64,000 nt of DNA from an uncultured Pelagibacteraceae bacterium (lineage in GTDB: Bacteria; Pseudomonadota; Alphaproteobacteria; Pelagibacterales; AG-422-B15), in assembly GCA_902619105.1 (NCBI GenBank), contig CACNCV010000003.1, positions 116,311-180,310 on the forward strand. Direction: 5' to 3'. A program made the translations under genes and the position numbers. Within the stretch, counting starts at the first letter, position 1. Each line of letters begins with the position of its first letter. The notes under the pieces are model-generated. The model was not told the origin of the DNA. It was given only the letters and a program-made list of their open reading frames with translations, and did not search any database. Of this stretch, positions 42,892 through 51,583 are shown piece by piece.

Positions 42892-45279
42892 ATGAAATTT
42901 AGTTATTCTTGGTTAACTGAGCATCTTAAGACAAATGCTCATTTCGAAGAAATTGAAAAGAAACTTACTTCTATCGGTCTTGAAGTTGAAGATATTCAAG
43001 ACACGGGTAAAGCATACAAGGATTTTATTGTTGGACAGGTGCTTGAAGAAAAAAAGCATCCAAATGCGGATAAATTAAAACTATGCAAAGTTGATATTGG
43101 CAAGGAAAAGGTTGATGTAGTTTGTGGTGCACCAAATGTAGAAAAAGGCATGAAAGTGGTTTATGCGCCAGTTGGTTCAACTATTCCGGTTAATCAAATG
43201 AAAATTAAAGCTGCCAAGATTAGAGGGGTAGAATCCTATGGAATGATGTGTTCAGAATATGAACTTGGTATCTCAAATGAGCATGATGGAATAATTCGAC
43301 TTGAGGAAAAAGAGACTATTGGAAGACCTTTTTCAGAGATTTATGGCCTTAATGATATTGTAATAGAAATTGGTATCACTCCTAATCGACAAGATTGTCT
43401 AGGTGTAAAAGGAATTGCCCGAGATCTTGCTTCAGCTGGTATGGGGGAATTGTTAGAGAGAAAAATATCTAAAGAAAAAGGCTCCTTTAAATCACCAATT
43501 AAAATTGAAATACAAGATAATAAAATATGCTCGGCTTTTGCTGGAAGATATTTTAAAAATGTAAAAAATACTGAAAGCCCCGAGTGGCTTAAAAACAAAC
43601 TTAAGTCAATAGGTTTAAGGCCAATATCTGCGCTGGTAGATATAACTAATTTCGTAATGTATGACGAGAACCGGCCACTTCACGTTTACGATGCAGACAA
43701 AATAAATGGCAAAATTATAGTACGCGCAGCAAATGATGGAGAAAGTTTCCAAGCGCTAGATGAAAAAGATTATCACCTAAAAAATGGTATGTGCGTAATA
43801 GCGGATGAAAAAAAAGTACTAGGCTTAGGGGGGATCATGGGGGGCGAAAGTACAGGTTGCAGCACTGAGACAAAGAACGTTTTACTTGAATCAGCCTTAT
43901 TTGATGAGATTAATACAGCCAAGACGGGAAGAAACTTGTCAATTCTAAGTGATGCAAGATATCGTTTTGAAAGAGGCATTGATCCAAATTCAACTTTAAA
44001 AGGGATAGACCTTGCAACACAATTAATTCTTGAAATATGTGGTGGTGAGTGCAGTGAGGTTGAGTTGGCTGGAAATATAAAAGAAAATAAAAATGAGGTA
44101 TCAACTTCTAGTAGTTATATTTCGAGAAGACTTGGTTTTGAAGTATCTGACAAAGAATTGATATCAATACTTAGTTCTTTAGGAATTAAAACGAGCCAAA
44201 CAGGTGATGTTATCAAATGTTCAATACCTTCTTGGAGACAAGATATTCACGGCGAAGCTGACATAAGTGAAGAAGTTATTCGTATTAAAGGATATGAAAA
44301 TATTCCGACAAGTAATATTAGACTAAAGACTAAAATTAATAAAAATATCTTAAATTACGCACAAAAGAAGTTGATGAAAGCTAGACACTTTATTGCTTCA
44401 ATTGAATATGACGAATTAGTAACATTTTCATTCACAGACTCAAAAAATTGTGAAGTATTTGGCGATATAAATAAATTAAAAATTGTAAATCCCATCTCAG
44501 AGGAGCTAGATATATTAAGACCTAATCTTCTGCCCAATCTTCTTCAAGCAATTAAAAAAAATAAGAATAGAAACTTTGACTCATTCTCGATCTTTGAGAT
44601 AGGTAGTCAATACAGATCAACCTCTCCTGAGGATCAGTTGAACGTTGCATGTGGAATTAAATCTGGAATTAAGACAGAAAAGTCTTGGAAGAATATGCAG
44701 ACGGAATTTGATATATATGACGTGAAACAAGATTTAACTTCCTTAATTGACTATTTAATGCCAGGTAACAAAAAAATATCTGTCTCTAATGACTGTCCTT
44801 CCTGGTATCATCCAGGAAGATCTGGTTCGATAAAAATTAATAATTCGGTAATTGCTGGATATTTTGGAGAGTTACATCCAAGAGTTGCAAATCAATTTAA
44901 GATTAAGAATAAAACAAATATATTTGAGTTATACCTTGATGAACTGCCAAACACAGAAAAGAAAACCACCAACAAACCTGTACTTAACTTAAGTGATTTT
45001 CAGATTGTCACAAGAGACTTTGCCTTTGTTATTGATAAAAAAGTAAAAAGCGAAGAAGTTGTTACTTCAGCCTTTAAGGTAGATAAGGAATTAATTAGAA
45101 ATGTTGAAATCTTTGATTTATTTGAAGATGATAGTCTTGGAAAAGACAAAAAGTCTATTGCTATTAAGGTTACATTACAATCTAACGAAAAAACTCTTGC
45201 CGAAAATGACATTTCTGAAATAAGTTCAAAAATAATTGAATCTGTGGAAAAGTCTACTTCCGGAACTGTTAGATCCTAA
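42892..45279 (+). CDS. pheT: Phenylalanyl-tRNA synthetase beta subunit
   Basis: 795 residues. In order: an OB-fold EMAP-like tRNA-binding domain (about 40-150; 'IVGQVLEEKKHPNADKLKLCKVDIG' in outline), the B3/B4 editing domain ('DITNFVMYDENRPLHVYDADK', 'ILGGIMGG'-like 'LGLGGIMGGEST'), B5 domain, the catalytic-like core, and a C-terminal ferredoxin-fold anticodon domain ('VTRDFAFVIDK...'). Full-length for the family. Lies directly after pheS; lepA follows after 12 bp. Confidence 0.95.
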   Translation: MKFSYSWLTEHLKTNAHFEEIEKKLTSIGLEVEDIQDTGKAYKDFIVGQVLEEKKHPNADKLKLCKVDIGKEKVDVVCGAPNVEKGMKVVYAPVGSTIPVNQMKIKAAKIRGVESYGMMCSEYELGISNEHDGIIRLEEKETIGRPFSEIYGLNDIVIEIGITPNRQDCLGVKGIARDLASAGMGELLERKISKEKGSFKSPIKIEIQDNKICSAFAGRYFKNVKNTESPEWLKNKLKSIGLRPISALVDITNFVMYDENRPLHVYDADKINGKIIVRAANDGESFQALDEKDYHLKNGMCVIADEKKVLGLGGIMGGESTGCSTETKNVLLESALFDEINTAKTGRNLSILSDARYRFERGIDPNSTLKGIDLATQLILEICGGECSEVELAGNIKENKNEVSTSSSYISRRLGFEVSDKELISILSSLGIKTSQTGDVIKCSIPSWRQDIHGEADISEEVIRIKGYENIPTSNIRLKTKINKNILNYAQKKLMKARHFIASIEYDELVTFSFTDSKNCEVFGDINKLKIVNPISEELDILRPNLLPNLLQAIKKNKNRNFDSFSIFEIGSQYRSTSPEDQLNVACGIKSGIKTEKSWKNMQTEFDIYDVKQDLTSLIDYLMPGNKKISVSNDCPSWYHPGRSGSIKINNSVIAGYFGELHPRVANQFKIKNKTNIFELYLDELPNTEKKTTNKPVLNLSDFQIVTRDFAFVIDKKVKSEEVVTSAFKVDKELIRNVEIFDLFEDDSLGKDKKSIAIKVTLQSNEKTLAENDISEISSKIIESVEKSTSGTVRS

Positions 45280-45291
45280 ACTAAAAATATT

Positions 45292-47091
45292 ATGACTGGC
45301 ACTAAAAACATAAGAAATTTTTCTATTATAGCTCATATTGATCATGGAAAATCTACTTTAGCTGACAGATTGATTCAATTTTGTGGAGGGCTTTCTGAAA
45401 GAGAAATGAAAGCACAAGTGCTTGACTCTATGGATATTGAAAGAGAACGTGGAATAACTATCAAGGCTCAAACTGTACAATTAAAATACAAAGCAAAAAA
45501 TGGTGAGACGTACACACTTAATATTATTGATACGCCTGGCCATGTTGACTTCAGTTATGAAGTTAACAGATCATTATCTGCTTGTGAGGGATCGCTATTG
45601 GTTGTTGATGCAAGTCAGGGCGTTGAAGCTCAAACATTAGCTAATTTATATCAAGCAGTAGAAAATGATCATGTAATTATACCCGTTTTAAATAAAATAG
45701 ATTTACCAGCAGCGGATCCCGAGAGAGTAAAAAAACAGATAGAAGATATTTTAGGTATTGATACCAGTAATGTAATTGAAATTTCTGCTAAATCAGGTCT
45801 CGGCATTGAAGAAGTCTTAGAAAATATTGTAAACGAATTACCATCTCCTGTAGGTGATGAAAGTAAACAATTAAAAGCAATGCTAGTAGATAGTTGGTAT
45901 GATGCCTACCTGGGTGTTGTGATATTGGTTCGTGTGATAGATGGAGTTCTAAAAAAGGGTATGGAGGTTCGTTTTCATCAAACTAATACAAAACATTTAA
46001 TAGAGAGAATTGGCTGTTTCACACCAAAAATGGTAGATAACGAGCTTATCAATGCTGGTGAATTAGGTTTTATAACAGCTGCAATTAAAGAAGTAGCTCA
46101 AACTAAGGTTGGGGATACAATACTACTAGCTAACGATAAACAAACAGAACCTTTACCTGGCTTCAAACCAAGTCAGCCGGTAGTATTTTGTGGATTATTT
46201 CCAACAAATGCTGCTGATTTTAAATTCTTAAAAGATGCATTAGCCAAGTTAAAGCTTAACGACTCTAGTTTTCATTTCGAACAAGAAACCTCAGCGGCTC
46301 TTGGAATGGGTTTTAGGTGTGGTTTTCTTGGATTATTACATTTAGAAATTATTGTTGAGAGACTTGATAGAGAGTTCAATTTAGATCTTATAACTACAGC
46401 TCCAAGTGTTATTTATAATTTAGTATTAAATGATGGAAGCTCACTTGAATTACATAACCCTGCAGATATGCCTGAGGTTATGAAAATTAAAAGTATTTCT
46501 GAACCTTGGATTAAAGCAACAATTATTTGTCCTGATGAATATTTAGGTAGCATCATATCTCTCTGTGAAGATAAGAGAGGAATGCAAACAGAATTATCTT
46601 ATTCTGGATCAAGAGTAATTTTAAATTATAAGTTACCTCTAAATGAAATTGTTTTTGATTTTTATGATCGCTTGAAGTCAATTTCTAGTGGATATGCAAG
46701 TTTTGATTATGAAATTGATGAGTATATTGAAAGTGATTTGGTAAGACTTAGTATATTAGTAAATGATGAATCAGTAGATGCTCTGTCAATTATTGTTCAC
46801 AGAAGTTTTTCTGAAAAAAAAGGTCGCGCTGTTTGTGAAAAACTAAAAGAATTAATTCCTCGTCATCAATTCCATATTCCAATTCAAGCAGCAATTGGCG
46901 GAAAAATTATTGCTCGCGAAACTGTCAGAGGATATCGAAAAAATGTTATTGAGAGAATACATGGTGGCGGAGCTACTGATAGAAAAAGAAAATTACTTGA
47001 TAAGCAGAAAAAAGGAAAACAGAGACTTAGAACTTACGGTAAGGTCGATATCCCACAAGAAGCCTTTATCGCTGCTTTAAAAGTTGAATAA
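45292..47091 (+). CDS. lepA: Elongation factor 4 (back-translocating GTPase LepA)
   Basis: 599 residues, standard length. G1 is '[13 protein letters not shown]', G3 '[12 protein letters not shown]', G4 'NKIDLPAAD'. The hallmark C-terminal region '[36 protein letters not shown]' in content, unique to LepA, interacts with tRNA and the ribosome A site. Ends immediately before tRNA-Ser. Confidence 0.97.
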   Translation: MTGTKNIRNFSIIAHIDHGKSTLADRLIQFCGGLSEREMKAQVLDSMDIERERGITIKAQTVQLKYKAKNGETYTLNIIDTPGHVDFSYEVNRSLSACEGSLLVVDASQGVEAQTLANLYQAVENDHVIIPVLNKIDLPAADPERVKKQIEDILGIDTSNVIEISAKSGLGIEEVLENIVNELPSPVGDESKQLKAMLVDSWYDAYLGVVILVRVIDGVLKKGMEVRFHQTNTKHLIERIGCFTPKMVDNELINAGELGFITAAIKEVAQTKVGDTILLANDKQTEPLPGFKPSQPVVFCGLFPTNAADFKFLKDALAKLKLNDSSFHFEQETSAALGMGFRCGFLGLLHLEIIVERLDREFNLDLITTAPSVIYNLVLNDGSSLELHNPADMPEVMKIKSISEPWIKATIICPDEYLGSIISLCEDKRGMQTELSYSGSRVILNYKLPLNEIVFDFYDRLKSISSGYASFDYEIDEYIESDLVRLSILVNDESVDALSIIVHRSFSEKKGRAVCEKLKELIPRHQFHIPIQAAIGGKIIARETVRGYRKNVIERIHGGGATDRKRKLLDKQKKGKQRLRTYGKVDIPQEAFIAALKVE

Positions 47092-47181
47092 GGAAAGGTG
47101 GCCGAGTGGTTGAAGGCGCACGCTTGGAAAGCGTGTATGCGGGTGACCGTATCGTGGGTTCGAATCCCATCCTTTCCGCCA
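47092..47181 (+). tRNA. tRNA-Ser (anticodon GGA)
   Basis: GGAAAGG (47092-47098) pairs with CCTTTCC (47171-47177); the anticodon loop TTGGAAA, flanked by a GCACGC/GCGTGT stem, gives GGA. A long variable arm (TATGCGGGTGACCGTA) marks a class II tRNA, and GGTTCGAATCC is the T arm. CCA is encoded after the discriminator G. Begins one base after the lepA stop, so it may be processed from the same transcript. Confidence 0.96.
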
Positions 47182-47221
47182 TTTTAAAGCTATTTTCATT
47201 GAAAAATTTTTCTATAATCTG

Positions 47222-48244
47222 ATGGCTATGAATTTAGATAAATTTGAGAAATATCCACTTACTTATGGACCGACTCCAATTGAGTATCTGCCGCGTTTGA
47301 CCGAAGCGATAGGCGCTGATGTTGAGATATATGCAAAGAGAGATGACTGTAATTCAGGTTTGGCTATGGGTGGAAATAAACTAAGAAAACTAGAATATAT
47401 TGTTCCAGATGCTATTGCCTCTGGAGCTGATACATTAGTTTCTATTGGCGGTGTTCAATCTAACCATACTAGAATGGTAGCTGCAACTGCTGCGAAAATT
47501 GGAATGAAGTGTGTTGTTGTTCAAGAAAGTTGGGTTCCTCATGAAGATGCAGTTTACGATCGTGTTGGTAATATTTTAATGACGCGTTTGATGGGAGCAG
47601 ATAGCAGGTTAGTACCTGACGGTTTTGATATTGGGATTAGAAAAAGCTGGGAAGACGCAATTCAATCAGTGAAAGATAGGGGAGGTAAGCCTTATGCAAT
47701 TCCAGCCGGGGCATCTGTGCATAAATATGGTGGACTGGGATACGTAGGATTTGCTGAAGAAGTTCGAATACAAGAAAAAGAGTTGTCATTAAAATTTGAT
47801 TACATCATTGTGTGTGTAGTTACTGGCTCAACTCAGGCAGGGATGATCGTTGGGTTCGCAAAGGACGACCGTGCACACAGAGTTATAGGTATTGATGGGT
47901 CGGGTACACCAGATAAATTAGCAAAGCAAGTAAGAGAAATCGTAGACAATACAGCTGATTTAGTTGAACTAGGAAGAACAATTAGAGACGATGAAATAAT
48001 AATTATTCCTGACTATGCATATCCAGCATATGGAGTTCCGAGTGAAGAAACTAATGAGGCTATTCGTATGGCAGCAAAAACTGAGGCCATGATTACTGAT
48101 CCTGTTTATGAGGGTAAATCTATGCAAGGAATGATTGATTTAGCCAGGAAAGGTTACTTTAAAAAAGGATCTAGAATACTCTATGCTCATCTTGGTGGAG
48201 TTCCAGCTATTAATGGCTACTCATATACGTACCGTAATGGATAA
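47222..48244 (+). CDS. acdS: 1-aminocyclopropane-1-carboxylate deaminase
   Basis: 340 residues, a fold type II PLP enzyme close in length to characterised ACC deaminases. The PLP lysine lies in '[10 protein letters not shown]' (about 52-61), Ser of the ring opening step in 'GVQSNHTRM', Tyr in '[10 protein letters not shown]' and the Tyr/Glu pair in '[11 protein letters not shown]', plus '[12 protein letters not shown]'. These separate AcdS from D-cysteine desulfhydrase. It cleaves ACC to 2-oxobutyrate and ammonia. The neighbourhood contains no other ethylene-related gene, so it may simply salvage ACC or related D-amino acids. A second ATG lies two codons in. Confidence 0.88.
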   Translation: MAMNLDKFEKYPLTYGPTPIEYLPRLTEAIGADVEIYAKRDDCNSGLAMGGNKLRKLEYIVPDAIASGADTLVSIGGVQSNHTRMVAATAAKIGMKCVVVQESWVPHEDAVYDRVGNILMTRLMGADSRLVPDGFDIGIRKSWEDAIQSVKDRGGKPYAIPAGASVHKYGGLGYVGFAEEVRIQEKELSLKFDYIIVCVVTGSTQAGMIVGFAKDDRAHRVIGIDGSGTPDKLAKQVREIVDNTADLVELGRTIRDDEIIIIPDYAYPAYGVPSEETNEAIRMAAKTEAMITDPVYEGKSMQGMIDLARKGYFKKGSRILYAHLGGVPAINGYSYTYRNG

Positions 48245-48250
48245 ATATAT

Positions 48251-48415
48251 TTAAAGCCCACCTGTAATTAGACCTACCATTCCAAGTACAAGCCATAAGA
48301 CAAGCATTGTTCTCTCATTAAATGCCCTAGTGCTTTCAATTTTGTTTACCTGTTTATATATTACAATGGATAAAAGCATCACTAAAACCAATAGGTATAC
48401 AATTGTAAATATCAT
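48251..48415 (-). CDS. Small two-helix membrane protein (54 aa)
   Basis: The minus strand of the 217-bp gap between acdS and the MFS gene encodes 54 residues from ATG 48413-48415. Two hydrophobic helices (about 3-19 and 36-52) flank a charged linker 'YKQVNKIESTRAFNERT'. The clear helix-loop-helix pattern and the good filling of the gap support a gene. No family recognised. It is convergent with acdS and divergent from the MFS gene, 46 bp apart. Confidence 0.5.
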   Translation of the reverse strand: MIFTIVYLLVLVMLLSIVIYKQVNKIESTRAFNERTMLVLWLVLGMVGLITGGL

Positions 48416-48461
48416 GTGATTTATAGTATCAATTCGACGTTGGAAGTATATAAATTAAAGC

Positions 48462-49664
48462 ATGCAGTTATTCAGACACTCTTATTCAACATTAGTAATT
48501 ATTGGAGGCTGCATACTCTTGCTTGTCTCATTTGGTATAAGACATTCTTCTGGACTTTATTTAATCCCAATTTCTGAGCATATCCAAACTGGAAGAGAAG
48601 TATTTGGTTTTGCTATTGCAATACAATTTCTAATGATTGGAATTGGATCGCCAATTTTTGGCGCTATAGCTGATAAATATAGCTCATCGGCTGCTGGTCT
48701 CTTAGGAGTAATTTTCTTTTTAATTGGACTTTACTTGATGTCACTTGTTGAAGGGTCAATCCTTCTAATCATTTCACAAGTAATTTTTGGATTTGGATGC
48801 GCTGGGTGTGGTACAGCTGTAATATTAGGGGCTGTTGGAAAAGCTGTAACAGGTAAATATCAAACATTATCTTTAGGTGTTGTAATGGCAGCAGGTTCGC
48901 TGGGTCAATTCTTAATTGTTCCTCTAACAGGCTTCTTAATTGAAATGAGTGATTGGCAAAGATCAATCTTATATCTTTGTTTTATTTCGCTTATCATGAT
49001 TTTATTTTCACTATTATTAACAAAGCATTCATCCAAAAGTGAAATAAATGATGAAGTTAATAGATCTTTGGCATCTGTTTTAAATGAAGCTTTTGCAAAT
49101 AAGAGCTATGTCTTACTGACAATTGGTTTTTTTGTTTGTGGTTTTCATATTTCTTTTATAGCAACTCATCTACCCGCATACCTTGATGATTTATCTTTAC
49201 CGATGTGGATCGGTTCATGGTCCTTAGCATTAATTGGTTTATTTAATGTAATAGGCACACTAGTTTTTGGTCATTTAGGGGACCTAAGATCTAAAAAAAA
49301 TCTGTTGGTAATCTTGTATACTTTACGTGCCTTACTGTTTTTAATTTTTATCTTTTTGCCAAAAACTGAAATTACAGTTCTAATTTTTGCATCACTTCTT
49401 GGAATTCTATGGCTATCCACAGTGCCACTTACCAGTGGAATTATATCCGTTATTTTTGGATCCAAATATATGTCTATGCTGTATGGTTTTACTTTTTTAT
49501 CTCACCAAGTCGGTTCGTTTGTTGGGTCATGGTTTGGAGGCAGGTTTTATGATTATTATAGTTCTTATGATATTATGTGGTGGGCTTGTGTTATTTTAGG
49601 GTTTGCTTCTGCAGTAGTTCATTTTCCAATTAAAGAAACACCAATAGTCAAAATGGCAAATTAA
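48462..49664 (+). CDS. MFS transporter (monocarboxylate/oxalate-formate antiporter type)
   Basis: 400 residues, about twelve membrane helices in two halves, with the loop 2-3 motif 'GAIADKYSSSAAGLLG' and loop 8-9 'GHLGDLRSKKNLL'. 'RHSSGLYLIPISEHI' at the N-terminus is reminiscent of OxlT/MCT-like carriers. Substrate not inferable. It is followed by a DUF2061 gene after 77 bp. Confidence 0.8.
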   Translation: MQLFRHSYSTLVIIGGCILLLVSFGIRHSSGLYLIPISEHIQTGREVFGFAIAIQFLMIGIGSPIFGAIADKYSSSAAGLLGVIFFLIGLYLMSLVEGSILLIISQVIFGFGCAGCGTAVILGAVGKAVTGKYQTLSLGVVMAAGSLGQFLIVPLTGFLIEMSDWQRSILYLCFISLIMILFSLLLTKHSSKSEINDEVNRSLASVLNEAFANKSYVLLTIGFFVCGFHISFIATHLPAYLDDLSLPMWIGSWSLALIGLFNVIGTLVFGHLGDLRSKKNLLVILYTLRALLFLIFIFLPKTEITVLIFASLLGILWLSTVPLTSGIISVIFGSKYMSMLYGFTFLSHQVGSFVGSWFGGRFYDYYSSYDIMWWACVILGFASAVVHFPIKETPIVKMAN

Positions 49665-49741
49665 ATCAATAGTTTAATTGTTTGAACAAATGTACAAGAA
49701 CTTATATTTGAAATGTTTTTTTAGATAACTAATTAAGTATT

Positions 49742-49966
49742 GTGACTAAAAGTTCAAAGAAAAGATCATTTGTTAAAGCTCTTACCTGGAGAGTAACTGC
49801 AACAGCAGATACATTTTTAATCAGTTACCTAGTAATTTTAAAATCAGATTTTTCAGTTCTTGAAACTGCTGGTTTAATCGCTGCATTCGAAGTAATTACA
49901 AAGGTAACTATTTATTATTTTCATGAAAGAATATGGAATTCTTTATCTTGGGGCATGGAATCTTAA
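49742..49966 (+). CDS. DUF2061 family small membrane protein
   Basis: 74 residues from GTG 49742. The diagnostic segment 'RSFVKALTWRVTATADTFLISYL' in content (residues about 8-30) and 'HERIWNSLSWGM' at the end are the two conserved parts of DUF2061. Two hydrophobic helices. Function unknown; in other bacteria often near sulfur-assimilation genes, which are absent here. It precedes the DnaA-box/structured-RNA region. Confidence 0.8.
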   Translation: MTKSSKKRSFVKALTWRVTATADTFLISYLVILKSDFSVLETAGLIAAFEVITKVTIYYFHERIWNSLSWGMES

Positions 49967-50010
49967 TTAAGTATTTTTAATTATGTATTGATTCTTCTGG
50001 TAAAAACTAT

Positions 50011-50027
50011 TTATCCACTTATCCACA
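50011..50027 (+). promoter_or_regulatory. Tandem DnaA-box-like sequences
   Basis: TTATCCACT (50011-50019) and the perfect consensus TTATCCACA (50019-50027) lie in direct tandem, overlapping by one base. A third related TTATCCATC lies at 50087-50095. They precede the structured RNA candidate. No AT-rich unwinding element with further boxes or dnaA/dnaN/gidA-type neighbours is present, so a transcriptional role or a DnaA-titration site is more likely than an origin. Confidence 0.5.
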
Positions 50028-50093
50028 TCGTATAAGGAGTTTTTCTAATAAAACTTATTTAAAATTTTTTTTCTAATTGCTATTATTTATCCA

Positions 50094-50200
50094 TCGGACG
50101 AACAAAGAACGAAAGCCCTTCGGGGAGTTTGTCGGCGGGAAGCCGAGTTTCGGGGCGGAATGGAGACCTTTAGGGGTTTGTGTTGCGCCCCGTTTTTTTT
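50094..50200 (+). ncRNA. Structured RNA candidate with intrinsic terminator, upstream of a LysE exporter
   Basis: This ~107-bp segment is far richer in G+C than anything around it. It can fold into (i) a stem ACAAA/TTTGT (50102-50106 with 50128-50132) enclosing CCC-TTCG-GGG (50116-50125), (ii) TCGGC-GGGAA-GCCGA (50132-50146) and (iii) CGGGGCG (50151-50157) with CGCCCCG (50186-50192) followed by eight T. A -10-like TATTAT (50081-50086) lies just upstream. The terminator is 29 bp before the lysE-like ATG. It does not match SRP RNA, RNase P, tmRNA or a riboswitch class I can recognise. It may be an sRNA or a leader with a termination switch. Confidence 0.6.
50151..50200 (+). terminator. Rho-independent terminator of the structured RNA
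   Basis: CGGGGCG (50151-50157) and CGCCCCG (50186-50192) form a 7-bp GC stem, with a 28-nt loop that holds a small ACC/GGT hairpin, followed by T8 (50193-50200). It is the only clear GC stem plus T-run found in the window. Confidence 0.65.
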
Positions 50201-50228
50201 GCTCCCTTAAATACCACTGCTCGTTCTT

Positions 50229-50855
50229 ATGATCTTTGATTTCTCACTGCTTTACTTTTTCATACCAGTTTTTTTCATAATATCCATTACACCAGGTTTA
50301 TGCATGACACTTGCTTTAACAATGGGAATTACAATAGGTGTAAAAAATACAATGAAAATGATGGTTGGAGAATTAATTGGAGTTTTAATTGTGGCAGGTA
50401 CAGCGGTGGTAGGAGGTGGAGCGATCATCTCATCTTTTCCAATTGCATTTGCCGTTTTCAAATATGGAGGAGGTCTTTATTTGATGTTTGTTGGGTATCA
50501 GATGATTAACTCAAGAGGATCACTAGCATTAAATTTGGATGGTTCGCATTCATTTGAAATAAATTTTTTTAAGTTAGCAATGCAAGGCTTTATAACTGCT
50601 GTTGCGAATCCAAAAGGTTGGGCATTTTTTATTGCGATGGTACCTGCATTTATTAATTACGAAGCAAATTTAATCCCACAAATGTCAGCTCTCGTAATAA
50701 TTATTCTTATTATTGAGTTTATTTCACTTATGATTTACGCAACAGGAGGTCAAGCTTTAGGTATTGTCTTAAAAAAACAAAATAATATCAGGCTTATTAA
50801 TGGGTTAGCAGGTTTCTTGATGGTGGGCGTTGGTGTTTGGTTAGCTCTTAGCTAA
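50229..50855 (+). CDS. LysE/RhtB-family amino-acid exporter
   Basis: 208 residues with about six membrane helices. 'SITPGLCMTLALTMG' (about 19-33) is the LysE signature 'PGP.....' region, and 'FITAVANPKGWAFFIAMVPAFI' the second conserved segment, near the middle. Exports amino acids or similar compounds; substrate not inferable. It follows the structured RNA and terminator, so transcription may depend on reading through them or on a promoter in the 29-bp gap, where none is seen. Ends convergent with the isomerase gene (4 bp overlap). Confidence 0.82.
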   Translation: MIFDFSLLYFFIPVFFIISITPGLCMTLALTMGITIGVKNTMKMMVGELIGVLIVAGTAVVGGGAIISSFPIAFAVFKYGGGLYLMFVGYQMINSRGSLALNLDGSHSFEINFFKLAMQGFITAVANPKGWAFFIAMVPAFINYEANLIPQMSALVIIILIIEFISLMIYATGGQALGIVLKKQNNIRLINGLAGFLMVGVGVWLALS

Positions 50856-51583
50856 TGTTTTGAAAAAAGAATTCCTGGGCCAGCAGTACTATTAATTCCA
50901 GCCTCTCTTAACATTTGCCAGCTAATCGCCTGATTTGATGAGATAACTGGTTTATCCAACAACTTCTCTGCTTCATTGATAATCTTAAATGTTTTAAGGT
51001 TAGTACATGAAATAAATACAGCTTCACAATCCTGTTTACCAACTTCTAATATAGCTTCAAGGCTGTCTTTATCTGAAATCCTTGCAACATTCTTATCATC
51101 GGACTCATTAAAAGAAATTTGATTTTGAATTATAAAATTATTAGCATGTAAATGATCACGTAAAGATTTTGTTACCGACTCTTGATAAGGTGATACAAAA
51201 TTTATTTTTCTACAGCCTAACGTGTTCATAGCTTTTTTTACAGCTCTTATTGGATCAGTTACAAATGCCGTTTTATGCTTTTTATTTATAAGACTCTCAA
51301 TTTTATCTGAGCCAATAACTGTTGCGCCTGATGTGCAAGCATATCCAATACTATCATACTGAATATCAGGTAACAACGCAGATGCTGCTGGCAATTCTTT
51401 TTGCATAAGTTCAAGATTTTCATTACTTACAATATTGTCACAATAAATGCGTGAGTGATTGATTGATATACTTTGATCAAGAATGGTTCTGAATTCTTGC
51501 TCAATAGTTTCATCACTCTGAAGAACGATTAACCCTAGTCTCGCTTTATAATATTTATTGTCATCCAATTTATAATTTCTCAT
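50852..51583 (-). CDS. Asp/Glu racemase-superfamily protein (maleate isomerase / arylmalonate decarboxylase type)
   Basis: 243 residues. Two cysteines in superfamily positions, Cys83 ('YACTSGATVIG') and Cys193 ('FISCTNLKTF'), match the two-cysteine arrangement of maleate cis-trans isomerase; arylmalonate decarboxylases have only one. 'TDPIRAVKKAMNTLG' and 'NQAISWQMLREAG' are also characteristic. Likely acts on a dicarboxylate. The start overlaps the carboxyltransferase stop by ATGA, so the two proteins are made together. The exact substrate is not determinable. Confidence 0.75.
   Translation of the reverse strand: MRNYKLDDNKYYKARLGLIVLQSDETIEQEFRTILDQSISINHSRIYCDNIVSNENLELMQKELPAASALLPDIQYDSIGYACTSGATVIGSDKIESLINKKHKTAFVTDPIRAVKKAMNTLGCRKINFVSPYQESVTKSLRDHLHANNFIIQNQISFNESDDKNVARISDKDSLEAILEVGKQDCEAVFISCTNLKTFKIINEAEKLLDKPVISSNQAISWQMLREAGINSTAGPGILFSKH

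Noticed and set aside
50011..50095. Chromosome origin of replication
   Set aside because: Only three boxes, no dnaA, dnaN, hemE or gid-type genes near, and no clear unwinding region. Kept as DnaA-box-like sites only.
50094..50200. Identity as SRP RNA, RNase P RNA or tmRNA
   Set aside because: The conserved GGTCAGG..GGAAG loop of SRP RNA, the RNase P core and a tRNA-like domain are all missing, and the element is too short for the latter two.
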